Shown: piece by piece, positions 24,651 to 31,849 of the stretch
How positions within the stretch are numbered: position 1 is the first letter of the stretch
Layout: each line of letters starts with the position of its first letter
Source: Bacillota bacterium
GTDB lineage: Bacteria > Bacillota > Clostridia > Lachnospirales > Lachnospiraceae
Length of the DNA stretch: 31,849 nt
Assembly: GCA_023416695.1 (NCBI GenBank)
Contig: JAEZGY010000101.1
Span: 1-31,849, forward strand
Direction of reading: 5' to 3'
Program-made: the position numbers and the translations under genes
Notes under the pieces: generated by a model
Told to the model about the DNA's origin: nothing
The model's input: only the letters and a program-made list of their open reading frames with translations
The model's database searches: none

Positions 24651-25305
24651 ACAGACTACCCGAATCGCAGGAATTTGGTATTTATCATTTATCCTACTAG
24701 GTGCATTTTCCATGATGTTTGTTGACGAAAATCTATCTATAGCAGGTAACACAGCAGCTACCATAGAAAATTTCCGCACAAATGCTATGTTATATTATTT
24801 GGGGCTTGCCACCTATATTATGGGATATGTATGCTTTATATTCTCAGTCAATGCCCTTTGTAAGATTTTCAAACCAGTAGACAATCGATTAACACAATTA
24901 ATGAGGGCATTTGTTTTGGTTGGGGTGGTAGTTGCGCTTATTTCAAAACTTGCTCAGTTAATTTCAGTTGTTGCCCCTTCTATCGAGTCACAAAGCAATA
25001 CTGCAACAATGCTTTTATCGTTTTATACAAGGGGAGAAACTATTGCCGGTATTTTCTGGGGCTTATGGCTACTTCCACTTGGATTACTTATACTTCAGTC
25101 AAAGCTTATTTCCAAGGTAATCGGGATTCTTTTACTTATGGCGTGTGCGGGACATTTAATAGACTTCTTCGTGTCTTTTTTTACGCCAGACAGTTCTCAA
25201 ATGATACTGTCGGTAATGTATGCCTTTGAAATGCTGGGAGAGTTTGCATTAGTTCTCTGGCTATTAATTAGGGGCGTAAAAGTACAGGAGCAAAAGAGTA
25301 ATTAA
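24637..25305 (+). CDS. DUF4386 family membrane protein
   Basis: A 222-residue protein with six to seven predicted membrane helices. The start, TTRIAGIWYLSFILLGAFS, then GNTAATIENF and a later QSKLISKVIGILLLMACAGH, match the DUF4386 family as I know it. AAGGAGG lies within the end of the preceding gene, eight bases before the ATG, and the two frames overlap by 14 bases. It closes the four-gene operon. DUF4386 proteins often accompany regulators of this sort, but their role is unknown; stress or antimicrobial-peptide tolerance would be guesswork. Confidence 0.85.
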   Translation: MTKHKQTTRIAGIWYLSFILLGAFSMMFVDENLSIAGNTAATIENFRTNAMLYYLGLATYIMGYVCFIFSVNALCKIFKPVDNRLTQLMRAFVLVGVVVALISKLAQLISVVAPSIESQSNTATMLLSFYTRGETIAGIFWGLWLLPLGLLILQSKLISKVIGILLLMACAGHLIDFFVSFFTPDSSQMILSVMYAFEMLGEFALVLWLLIRGVKVQEQKSN

Positions 25306-25320
25306 ATCTACTATAAAAGT

Positions 25321-25350
25321 AGGGGTGCCGCACTTAAACGTGGCACCCCT
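25321..25350. terminator. Stem-loop terminator between convergent operon and lepA
   Basis: AGGGGTGCC (25321-25329) pairs with GGCACCCCT (25342-25350), a strong GC-rich 9-bp stem. The following tracts (CTCTTTGT on plus, ACTTTTA on minus) are modest. Probably serves both the membrane operon and lepA. Confidence 0.75.
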
Positions 25351-25371
25351 CTCTTTGTATCATCTTATCGA

Positions 25372-27186
25372 TTAATTGTCGTCTAACTTTAGAACACTCA
25401 TAAATGCCTTCTGTGGTATCTCTACGTTACCCACCTGGCGCATTCTCTTCTTACCTTCCTTCTGCTTCTCAAGCAGCTTTCTCTTACGGGAGATATCACC
25501 ACCGTAACATTTCGCAAGAACGTCCTTACGCATGGCCTTTACAGTCTCTCTAGCGATAACCTTAGAGCCGATTGCCGCTTGGATAGGAATCTCAAACAAC
25601 TGTCTTGGAATCTCTTCCTTTAACTTCTCACACATTCTTCTACCACGTTCATAAGCAGTATCTGCATGAACGATAAAGGATAAGGCATCTACCTCTTCTT
25701 TATTAATAAGAATGTCTAGCTTCACTAATTGAGACTGTTCGTAACCCTTTAACTCGTAGTCAAAGGAGGCATATCCTTTACTTCTTGATTTTAGAGCATC
25801 AAAGAAATCATAGATAATCTCATTTAGTGGTAAGTCGTATTTTAATAACGCTCTTGTCTCTTCCATATATTCCATGCCAAGGTAAACTCCACGTCTCTCC
25901 TGACAAAGCTTCATAATAGAACCAACGAATTCTGTAGTTACCATGATTTCTGCACTTACTACTGGTTCTTCCATATAATCAATCTCAGATGGATCAGGGA
26001 GATTGGATGGGTTGGTAATCTGAAGTTTGGTTCCATCGGTCTTAATTACGTTATAAATAACACCTGGAGCTGTTGTAACCAAATCCAAATTATACTCTCT
26101 CTCTAAACGCTCCTGAATAATTTCTAGATGTAACAGTCCTAAAAACCCACATCTAAAACCAAATCCTAAGGCAATAGAAGTCTCTGGCTCAAACTGAAGA
26201 GAAGCATCATTTAACTGAAGTTTTTCTAGAGCATCTCGAAGGTCTGCATACTTGGCACCATCTGCTGGATAAAGTCCACAGTAAACCATAGGGTTTACCT
26301 TCTTATAACCAGGGAGGGCCTGTTTACATGGATTCTGGGCATCCGTAACAGTATCACCTACATGAGTATCCTTAACATTCTTTAAGCTAGCTGTGATGTA
26401 ACCAACCGTACCCGCTTTTAGCTCTTCACAAGGTATGAATTGACCAGCCCCAAAGATACCAACTTCTACAACCTCAGCCTCAGCTCCTGTGGCCATCATT
26501 TTAATTCTAGTTCCCTTCTTTACTTCTCCATCAAAAATACGACAGAAAATAATTACTCCCTTATAGGAATCATACAGAGAATCAAAAATTAACGCTTTCA
26601 GTGGCTCTGCTACATTACCTGAAGGAGCTGGAATCTTTGTCACTATCTGTTCTAGTACATCTTCAATTCCAATGCCCATCTTAGCACTAATTCTTGGTGC
26701 ATCATGAGCCTCTAATCCAATGACATCCTCTATTTCATTAATAACACGCTCTGGTTCAGCACTTGGCAAGTCAATCTTATTAATTACTGGCATAATGTCC
26801 AAGTTATGGTCTAAGGCAAGATATACATTGGCTAAGGTCTGTGCCTCTATTCCTTGCGCTGCATCCACTACTAGAATTGCACCTTCGCAGGCAGCTAAGC
26901 TTCTTGATACCTCATAATTAAAATCCACATGGCCTGGTGTATCAATTAAGTTAAAAATATACTCTTCTCCGTTCTTCGCCTTGTATACGGTACGAACAGT
27001 CTGAGCCTTAATCGTAATTCCACGTTCCCTCTCTAATTCCATATTATCTAGGACCTGTGCCTGCATCTCACGACTGGTCAGTAATCCCGTCTTTTCAATA
27101 ATACGGTCTGCCAAAGTAGATTTACCATGGTCAATGTGGGCTATGATACAGAAATTTCTTATTTTACTTTGGTCTATTGCAGACAT
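25372..27186 (-). CDS. lepA: Elongation factor 4 (LepA) GTPase
   Basis: Ribosome-dependent translational GTPase linked to back-translocation and 30S biogenesis. The 604 residues show G1 AHIDHGKST (16-24), the switch sequence ERGITIKAQ, G3 DTPGH (82-86), G4 NKID (136-139) and the EF-G-like domains III and V. The LepA-specific C-terminal domain includes KCYGGDISRKRKLLEKQKEG, with the conserved KRMRQVGNVEIPQKAF end. ACAGGAGGAAAAAC precedes the ATG. In B. subtilis lepA and hemW are adjacent; here about 3.8 kb of accessory membrane genes separates them, and lepA has its own promoter. Confidence 0.98.
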   Translation of the reverse strand: MSAIDQSKIRNFCIIAHIDHGKSTLADRIIEKTGLLTSREMQAQVLDNMELERERGITIKAQTVRTVYKAKNGEEYIFNLIDTPGHVDFNYEVSRSLAACEGAILVVDAAQGIEAQTLANVYLALDHNLDIMPVINKIDLPSAEPERVINEIEDVIGLEAHDAPRISAKMGIGIEDVLEQIVTKIPAPSGNVAEPLKALIFDSLYDSYKGVIIFCRIFDGEVKKGTRIKMMATGAEAEVVEVGIFGAGQFIPCEELKAGTVGYITASLKNVKDTHVGDTVTDAQNPCKQALPGYKKVNPMVYCGLYPADGAKYADLRDALEKLQLNDASLQFEPETSIALGFGFRCGFLGLLHLEIIQERLEREYNLDLVTTAPGVIYNVIKTDGTKLQITNPSNLPDPSEIDYMEEPVVSAEIMVTTEFVGSIMKLCQERRGVYLGMEYMEETRALLKYDLPLNEIIYDFFDALKSRSKGYASFDYELKGYEQSQLVKLDILINKEEVDALSFIVHADTAYERGRRMCEKLKEEIPRQLFEIPIQAAIGSKVIARETVKAMRKDVLAKCYGGDISRKRKLLEKQKEGKKRMRQVGNVEIPQKAFMSVLKLDDN

Positions 27187-27259
27187 GTTTTTCCTCCTGT
27201 AACCTGTCTATTAGTCAAGCCAAAACGGCTTACTTGCTCTTTTTAGCATCATTCAATGT

Positions 27260-27288
27260 ATTATAGCATACAAGCTTTTCTCGCACAA
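27260..27288 (-). promoter_or_regulatory. lepA promoter
   Basis: On the minus strand TTGTGC (27283-27288), 17 bases and a consensus TATAAT (27260-27265) preceded by TGC (extended -10). It lies 74 bases ahead of the lepA ATG. Confidence 0.75.
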
Positions 27289-27559
27289 TAACAAGTATTT
27301 TGCAATTATAAATTGGAGACTGCATCACTTTATTTGAGCGTATCCAACGAATGAATTTTACTTAATGAGATCTTTGGTTATCTATAGTATGAATGTTTAT
27401 AAAAATGTCATATCTGAAATACTGAGTAAAGCCATAGTAGCTAATTTTGTATAAAAGAGATTAAATATGAGTCATATCATCAATATTTAGCATATAATGC
27501 ATTATATTGGCGATTTAAGTAGTCAATAATTATATTTCTAATAGAAAGGTTAGTTTATC
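27289..27559. other. AT-rich intergenic region without a recognisable gene
   Basis: Together with 27187-27288 this is a 373-base gap between lepA and a divergent small gene. A TATAAT at 27493-27498, within CATATAAT, lies about 60 bases before the next gene. No proper -35 for sigma-A is present, and a sigma-E-like TCATATC (27472-27478) is spaced about two bases too close. No credible short gene was found. Confidence 0.4.
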
Positions 27560-27886
27560 ATGACACAACAAAAAGATTGTCCAGTTAAACGTTGTCAGGC
27601 TATAACAGATATTTTTGAGTCTATTGCAAAGGAGCAAGAAGCATTAGCAAATATATTAGATAAAGCGACAAACAGACCAAGTTATGGAAAAGATGCTGAC
27701 TGTTATATGGATTTAGAAGATGACAGAAAATTCGATAAAGACAAAATGGATAAGAAAAAACAGATAGAATTAATAAATGCTGTTACTCGCTTAGAGTTTA
27801 TACTAGCATTTAAAGCTTCACTCTTTATCAACTGTGCTTGTCCTAATGATGGCTGCCCTGAACACGAAAAATACACCCAAAAATAA
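27560..27886 (+). CDS. Small Cys-containing helical protein, possible spore-surface component
   Basis: A 108-residue protein of unknown function with no signal peptide or membrane helix. It has a helical motif (RCQAITDIFESIAKEQEALA, 11-30), a Lys/Asp-rich middle (50-70) and a Cys-rich end (C92, C94, C99 in NCACPNDGCPEHEK). The motif resembles the SIALEETALAHILNAE-like repeats that I recall from clostridial spore coat and exosporium proteins, and a related motif sits near the end of the neighbouring 320-residue protein. The ribosome site is modest (AAAGG, ten bases from the ATG). Location beside spoIIP and gpr fits a sporulation role, but this is inference. Confidence 0.6.
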   Translation: MTQQKDCPVKRCQAITDIFESIAKEQEALANILDKATNRPSYGKDADCYMDLEDDRKFDKDKMDKKKQIELINAVTRLEFILAFKASLFINCACPNDGCPEHEKYTQK

Positions 27887-27905
27887 GATTTCTATAAAAA
27901 TAAGA

Positions 27906-28006
27906 AACTCTATGTCTGGTAAACAAATCATTATTGTATAAAAATCACTCATGTTAAGTAGAATAATGTCTTCTCGTATTCTATGAATACGGGAAGACAT
28001 AGAGTT
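27906..28006 (+). other. Competing stem-loops upstream of the Cys-rich propeller-like gene
   Basis: A 16-bp hairpin (27966-27981 with 27985-28000, one G-U pair, 3-base loop) shares its right arm with a second, exact 12-bp stem formed by AACTCTATGTCT (27906-27917) and AGACATAGAGTT (27995-28006). Both cannot form at once. No T-tract follows, so this is not a simple terminator. The gene starts 90 bases downstream. Confidence 0.6.
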
Positions 28007-28095
28007 AACTTGCCACATTCGTACAGCAAAAACAATTTGAGCCTTTGGAAAAGTAACAATGTGTAAATAAGTAATCTGAATAGGGGGTAGATAAT

Positions 28096-29058
28096 ATGTT
28101 GAAAGTAGAAACAAAAAAAGCGTTAAAATTAAATGCCATCCGTGGTTTTAGAGGAATTGCATATGATGGACTCTGGTTTTACTTAACAGTTGAAAATGAG
28201 AATAAAATAATGAAATTCGATGTTTCTTTTTATCAGATAGAATGCTTTGAGACATGTAGATGTTATACGTATCTTTGCTATGATTCAATTGAAGATTGCT
28301 TCTGGGCAACTGATTGTGAAGATTCATCCTGTATATACAAGTTAAATAATATATTTGAACAGATAGATAACCTCAGCATTTCAATACCTGGAGTTAGAGG
28401 CAGAAGGGTAAATGGTATATCTCATAATTATGAATCTGATAAGCTATTTATTTCTTTTTCTGATGCGATAGTAATTATGGATAAACATTCTTTTAATGAC
28501 TGCAGTATCTTTTATAGTAGTTACAACAAGAGAATTCGAGGTGCGACAGATCTTTTTTCATCCTACATTTGCTATGGTATATTAAGACCAAGACAAGAAA
28601 TTCGAATTTGTTCATTAAATGGTAGGTTAATTAATAGAATCTTCATTCCGTCATGTTTTCATATTGTATCTATGGTTTCGCTACCAAATGGTAGAAACTG
28701 CTCAGAACATCATCTTTATATTCTATTAACACATAGGAATGGTGGTCAATTTGCTATGAAATGCATAGTCAAAGACTATAATATATATAAACATGAAAAG
28801 TGCTGTTATGAGACCTTAGAATGGATATCCTTAAAAGAAAATAGACTTGCACATTGCCTTAATGTTGAAAGCGACAAACTAATAACTACTATACACTCTT
28901 CCAACAACGTGACGGAAATTAATAATGCAATCACATTACTGTGTAAGCTAATCGATAAAGTAGCAAGGGAAGAAAGAGAATTGACTGATAAGTTACAAAA
29001 GGTGATGGAACACTGTGATTTTTGTAATGAAACATGCTTATACAGAGACAATGATTAA
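28096..29058 (+). CDS. Cys-rich beta-propeller-like protein with helical C-terminal motif
   Basis: A 320-residue protein of unknown function with about 20 cysteines and no signal peptide. The first 265 residues show repeated short units such as FRGIAYDGLWFYLT, NKIMKFDVSF, YDSIEDCFWATD and HNYESDKLFISF, consistent with a beta-propeller, though no family is certain. The C-terminus carries NAITLLCKLIDKVAREEREL (277-296) and ends with C307-xx-C310-xxx-C314. This tail parallels the helical motif of the 108-residue neighbour. A high Cys content without secretion signals is typical of spore coat proteins, which cross-link after assembly; this role is inferred. TAGGGGGTAG precedes the ATG. A hairpin follows the gene. 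Confidence 0.6.
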   Translation: MLKVETKKALKLNAIRGFRGIAYDGLWFYLTVENENKIMKFDVSFYQIECFETCRCYTYLCYDSIEDCFWATDCEDSSCIYKLNNIFEQIDNLSISIPGVRGRRVNGISHNYESDKLFISFSDAIVIMDKHSFNDCSIFYSSYNKRIRGATDLFSSYICYGILRPRQEIRICSLNGRLINRIFIPSCFHIVSMVSLPNGRNCSEHHLYILLTHRNGGQFAMKCIVKDYNIYKHEKCCYETLEWISLKENRLAHCLNVESDKLITTIHSSNNVTEINNAITLLCKLIDKVAREERELTDKLQKVMEHCDFCNETCLYRDND

Positions 29059-29099
29059 ATAAATTTAAGGTTAGAAAAGAAATTTATGCACTGACCAAT

Positions 29100-29142
29100 G
29101 CTAACATATTACTTTTATTATAGTAAATAGTAATATGTTAGC
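29100..29142 (+). terminator. Stem-loop after the Cys-rich propeller-like gene
   Basis: A perfect 13-bp stem, GCTAACATATTAC (29100-29112) with GTAATATGTTAGC (29130-29142), has a 17-base AT loop. The following AAACGTTTTGTT is only moderately T-rich, so it may terminate imperfectly. Confidence 0.65.
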
Positions 29143-29189
29143 AAACGTTTTGTTACTGTGATAAGACTGACGACGCTACTAAGAAATTG

Positions 29190-29217
29190 TCATAATTCGC
29201 ATAATTCCTCATATAAT
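29190..29217 (+). promoter_or_regulatory. Possible sigma-E promoter of spoIIP
   Basis: TCATAAT (29190-29196), 13 bases, CATATAAT (29210-29217) resembles the B. subtilis sigma-E pattern (KMATATT and CATACANT). Overlapping it, TTGTCA (29187-29192) and TATAAT (29212-29217) are 19 bases apart, which is poor for sigma-A. The mother-cell role of SpoIIP favours sigma-E. Confidence 0.5.
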
Positions 29218-29288
29218 ATTTAAACTAGGGCTTTATGTTTGAAACTATTTTTTGATACAAGTCCTATGTAAGGAAGGAGGCATTTTAC

Positions 29289-30614
29289 TTGTTCAATCTT
29301 TTCAAAAAACCTCAACTCCGGCTTCACCAATCTAAAATTACTACCCTACTTCTTTCTCTTTGTCTCATCATCCTATGTATGGTCCTATGCTTTGGCAATA
29401 ACTCTAACATAGGAAAAATGGATTTACTTAAAAACTGTATAAGCTATGTTTCCAACCATATATTCTGCAACAACTCCTCCACTATGGAGTACTGCAGACA
29501 GACTACATATAAAGCCTTTGGGAGCAATGAAGCTACTATTGCTTGGCAGCCTTCTATCTATACTTATTTACAATACAATGCAGATACTTTAAGTACCGTG
29601 GCAAATAATGATAGTTTACAGCCTGTGGTAACACCACCTGTTAGCTCTACTACTGTTCCCACACAAACTCCTAATAGTGAGCTAGTAAACTCTGATTTAA
29701 TTCCTATGGATGACATTAGTAACGGCCAAGATGCTTATGACGATTTGTTTTTTGAAGATTTAGAGGATGAGGATGCCCACGAAGTATTTGCTGAAACAAA
29801 CTTAAGTGCCAGTGCAAAAGAAACACTTGCTAATAATCGAAAGATTATTTCGACCTTAACCTCTACCTTTAATTTAGATTATATGATAAAGACGTTATAT
29901 CACGTAAACCCTTCAACCGGTATCGACAAAACAGTATTTAATGTAAAGAAACTACTTTCTACAGATGTTACCATAGATAAGAATTCAAAGGAGCCTCAGA
30001 TTCTCATTTTTCATTCTCATGCCCATGAAGCATTTTCTGATAGTAGGGATGGGGTAAAATCAGATACTGTCGTAGGTGTCGGAGATGAATTAACACGAAT
30101 TTTAACTGAAGACTATGGTTACAATGTAGTCCATTACAGTCGCCAATATCAAGCCAAATATGCTTACAACCAAGCTCTACCTGATTTAGAAGCCCTTTTA
30201 AAGAGATATCCTTCTATTAAGGTCATTCTAGATATCCACCGAGATGGTGTGGCAGAAACAACAAAAACCCATACCGCAGTTACCATAGATGGAAACTCTA
30301 TGGCAAAGATTATGTTTTTTAACGGAGTATGTCGTACTACCAATGGACCGATTAAGGGTTATCAAAACCCTAACCTTCAGATGAACTTGGCATTCAGTCT
30401 CCAGATGAGATTATTTGCTATGGAAAGCTTCCCACAGCTCACGAAATACAATTTTCTAAAAAGTTGGCGCTATAACATGCATATGATGGAACGGTACTCC
30501 CTTGTGGAGATTGGAGATAACAATAATACGGTTGCTGAAGCTAAGGCAGCCATGAAACCTTTGGCCGCCATTATAGATCATGTGCTTACTACAGAAAATA
30601 ACTATGCCCAATAG
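29289..30614 (+). CDS. spoIIP: Stage II sporulation protein P (engulfment peptidoglycan hydrolase)
   Basis: Membrane-anchored cell-wall hydrolase (amidase and endopeptidase) that works with SpoIID and SpoIIM in septal thinning and engulfment. The 441-residue protein has one N-terminal membrane helix (about 17-36) and a low-complexity Thr/Ser/Pro and acidic linker (about 105-170). The SpoIIP domain contains ILIFHSHAHEAF (238-249), DIHRDG (315-320) and a C-terminal segment NMHMMERYSLVEIGDNNNT. Start is TTG, with GGAAGGAGG nine bases upstream. In B. subtilis gpr and spoIIP run in the same direction; here they converge and the last 13 bases overlap gpr. SpoIID/SpoIIM are not in the window. Confidence 0.94.
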   Translation: MFNLFKKPQLRLHQSKITTLLLSLCLIILCMVLCFGNNSNIGKMDLLKNCISYVSNHIFCNNSSTMEYCRQTTYKAFGSNEATIAWQPSIYTYLQYNADTLSTVANNDSLQPVVTPPVSSTTVPTQTPNSELVNSDLIPMDDISNGQDAYDDLFFEDLEDEDAHEVFAETNLSASAKETLANNRKIISTLTSTFNLDYMIKTLYHVNPSTGIDKTVFNVKKLLSTDVTIDKNSKEPQILIFHSHAHEAFSDSRDGVKSDTVVGVGDELTRILTEDYGYNVVHYSRQYQAKYAYNQALPDLEALLKRYPSIKVILDIHRDGVAETTKTHTAVTIDGNSMAKIMFFNGVCRTTNGPIKGYQNPNLQMNLAFSLQMRLFAMESFPQLTKYNFLKSWRYNMHMMERYSLVEIGDNNNTVAEAKAAMKPLAAIIDHVLTTENNYAQ

Positions 30615-31549
30615 GTCATAGCAGGTGCTTCCTCATAAAAGATTCCATTTAAGGCCTCTGAGATTGTATAACTAATACGATGAATGGAATCGTCAATATT
30701 CTTAGGTGTTACAAACATATTATTCACCTGTCGGTCATTCATCTCCGACAGAAACTGATAGATTTCTTCCTCGGAAAATCCTTTCTTTCGCAAGGATTCT
30801 TCCATAATATCATCTACTATAGTGGCTGCATCCACTACCGTTGGTACTCCTACGGCTATTACTGGAATTCCAATACTGTGCTGGTTTAAGGCATTACGGT
30901 TATTACCCACACCAGCTCCTGGACTGATTCCTGTATCCGTAATCTGGATGGTAGTGGTGAGCCTACTAACACTTCTTGCTGCTAATGCATCTATGACAAT
31001 TAACAAATCCGGCTTTGTCTCTTTAATGATTCCCTTTAAGATTTCACTGCTTTCCATCCCTGTTTGTCCCATAACTCCAGGAGATATAGCACTAACCGAT
31101 TCCATTTTATTACGTTTTGAAAACTCCACTCCAAACTCCTTCACCAAATGTCTCGTTACAAAAAGATGGTCCACAACCTGTGCCCCTAGTGCATCTGCAG
31201 TGAGATTTCGATTTCCTAAGCCGGCGACCAAAACATGCTTATCATGTAAATCATTTGCTAATTCTTTTATGAATTTTTGAATTTGCTTCATCACTGGTTT
31301 GTGATAGCTTTCATCAGAGCCCATTAACTTTGGAGCTTCTATAGTAATATAATTCCCGATAGGCTTTCCCATGGCCTTGGCTCCTCTTTCGTCCTTGATT
31401 ATCACCTTTGTTACCTTAATATGATTTTCCTCATCCTTCTCTTCTTCAAGTATCACTCCCTTTATCTCAACATCATCATCCTCAAAGGTTTCTCTGACCT
31501 CCAAAGCTAAGTCTGTCCTTCTATTATTCAAGGTTTTTAAAGCCTCCAT
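30602..31549 (-). CDS. gpr: Spore germination protease GPR
   Basis: Aspartic-type endopeptidase (family A25) that degrades small acid-soluble spore proteins during germination. It is made in the forespore as a zymogen and autoprocessed. The 315 residues have the N-terminal RRTDLALE (10-17) corresponding to the propeptide region, NYITIEAPKL, VLVAGLGNRNLTADALG, and VIDALAARSVSRLTTTIQI with the conserved Asp. GVPTVVDAATIV follows. AAAGGA lies eight bases before the ATG. It is divergent from rpsT, as in B. subtilis, but its 3' end overlaps the end of spoIIP by 13 bases on the opposite strand. Forespore (sigma-F/G) expression is expected from the family; I did not find a clear such promoter. Confidence 0.96.
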   Translation of the reverse strand: MEALKTLNNRRTDLALEVRETFEDDDVEIKGVILEEEKDEENHIKVTKVIIKDERGAKAMGKPIGNYITIEAPKLMGSDESYHKPVMKQIQKFIKELANDLHDKHVLVAGLGNRNLTADALGAQVVDHLFVTRHLVKEFGVEFSKRNKMESVSAISPGVMGQTGMESSEILKGIIKETKPDLLIVIDALAARSVSRLTTTIQITDTGISPGAGVGNNRNALNQHSIGIPVIAVGVPTVVDAATIVDDIMEESLRKKGFSEEEIYQFLSEMNDRQVNNMFVTPKNIDDSIHRISYTISEALNGIFYEEAPAMTYWA

Positions 31550-31630
31550 ACGACCGTTCCTTTCAATCTATTTTTCTTTACTAGACTACCCCAATGCCGA
31601 AAAAATAATACCTTTTGGTTTATTTGGTTA

Positions 31631-31659
31631 TTGACAAGGTACACACTTTATACTAAGAT
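31631..31659 (+). promoter_or_regulatory. rpsT promoter
   Basis: Consensus TTGACA (31631-31636), 17 bases and TAAGAT (31654-31659), 89 bases ahead of the rpsT start codon. Confidence 0.7.
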
Positions 31660-31671
31660 ATAGTAGTATGT

Positions 31672-31707
31672 TTACATTAGGTACGTCCGTGTCCGGATTT
31701 AATGTAA
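31672..31707 (+). promoter_or_regulatory. Structured 5' leader of rpsT
   Basis: TTACATTA (31672-31679) pairs with TAATGTAA (31700-31707), enclosing an inner TCCG/CGGA hairpin (31686-31697). It starts near the expected transcript 5' end and finishes 41 bases before the start codon. Ribosomal-protein leaders are often autoregulatory; none is proven here. Confidence 0.5.
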
Positions 31708-31748
31708 CAATGAAAACTATTTACCACATAGTAATGGAGGTGTACAGA

Positions 31749-31849
31749 TTGGCTAACATTAAATCTGCTAAGAAGAGAATCAAAGTTATCGAAACTAAAA
31801 CTATGAGAAATAAAGCAATTAAGTCTAGTGTAAAGACTGCAATTAAGAA
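31749..31849 (+). CDS. rpsT: 30S ribosomal protein S20 (partial, cut by window end)
   Basis: Only the first 33 codons are present. The translation ANIKSAKKRIKVIETKTMRN after the initiator, then KAIKSSVKTAIK, is a clear S20 N-terminus: a basic helical protein binding the 5' domain of 16S rRNA. It starts with TTG, with GGAGGTG six bases upstream; no alternative ATG keeps the conserved ANIKSAKKR. It is divergent from gpr and marks the end of the conserved lepA/dnaK gene block. Confidence 0.95.
   Translation, partial: MANIKSAKKRIKVIETKTMRNKAIKSSVKTAIK

Noticed and set aside
27390..27455. Possible 21-residue peptide before the small Cys-containing gene
   Set aside because: No ribosome site and no coding signal beyond an ATG; expected by chance in AT-rich DNA.
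27472..27498. Sigma-E promoter for the 108-residue gene
   Set aside because: TCATATC and CATATAAT both resemble the boxes, but the 12-base spacer is about two bases short, so it was not called.
30822..31280. Open frame of 152 codons opposite gpr
   Set aside because: Lies wholly antisense to the well-conserved gpr, has no ribosome site and shows no domain; a shadow frame.

Overview
The window is AT-rich chromosomal DNA from a spore-forming, low-GC Gram-positive anaerobe, most likely a Lachnospiraceae-type Clostridium. The evidence is the spore genes spoIIP and gpr, strong AGGAGG ribosome sites, several TTG/GTG starts, and a conserved Firmicutes gene order. I cannot fix the species from sequence alone.

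Backbone. Read from right to left, the window carries a block known from Bacillus subtilis and relatives: rpsT, gpr, spoIIP, lepA, hemW, hrcA-grpE-dnaK-dnaJ, prmA-rsmE and mtaB. It joins ribosome and tRNA maturation (RpsT, LepA, PrmA, RsmE, MtaB), protein folding under HrcA/CIRCE heat-shock control, a heme chaperone, and sporulation functions. Most backbone genes are on the minus strand; rpsT and spoIIP are on the plus strand.

Insertions in the backbone. (1) Between rsmE and mtaB: a thiI/cysteine desulfurase pair for tRNA thiolation and a plus-strand HPr-like protein lacking the phosphorylatable His. (2) Between dnaJ and prmA: yaaA, two membrane proteins with N-terminal zinc ribbons, and a 1415-residue secreted subtilisin-type protease carrying BspA-like leucine-rich repeats, Listeria-Bacteroides repeats and two Fn3-like domains. 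(3) Between hrcA and hemW: a membrane-anchored XRE regulator behind two 13-bp palindromes. (4) Between hemW and lepA: a split ThrE-type exporter, a 36-residue membrane miniprotein not previously called because of its size, and a four-gene operon of three small membrane proteins and an XRE regulator. (5) Between lepA and spoIIP: two Cys-rich proteins of unknown function, one resembling a beta-propeller, that share a helical motif and may be spore-surface proteins.

Control elements seen directly: a perfect CIRCE operator plus an extra half-site inside the hrcA promoter, several sigma-A type promoters, a possible sigma-E promoter for spoIIP, many intrinsic terminators, a pair of mutually exclusive stems upstream of the Cys-rich propeller gene, and a structured leader before rpsT. 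Several starts were moved from the longest open frame: the protease, dnaJ, hrcA, both XRE genes and the HPr-like gene. No tRNA, rRNA, CRISPR array, insertion sequence or prophage was seen.
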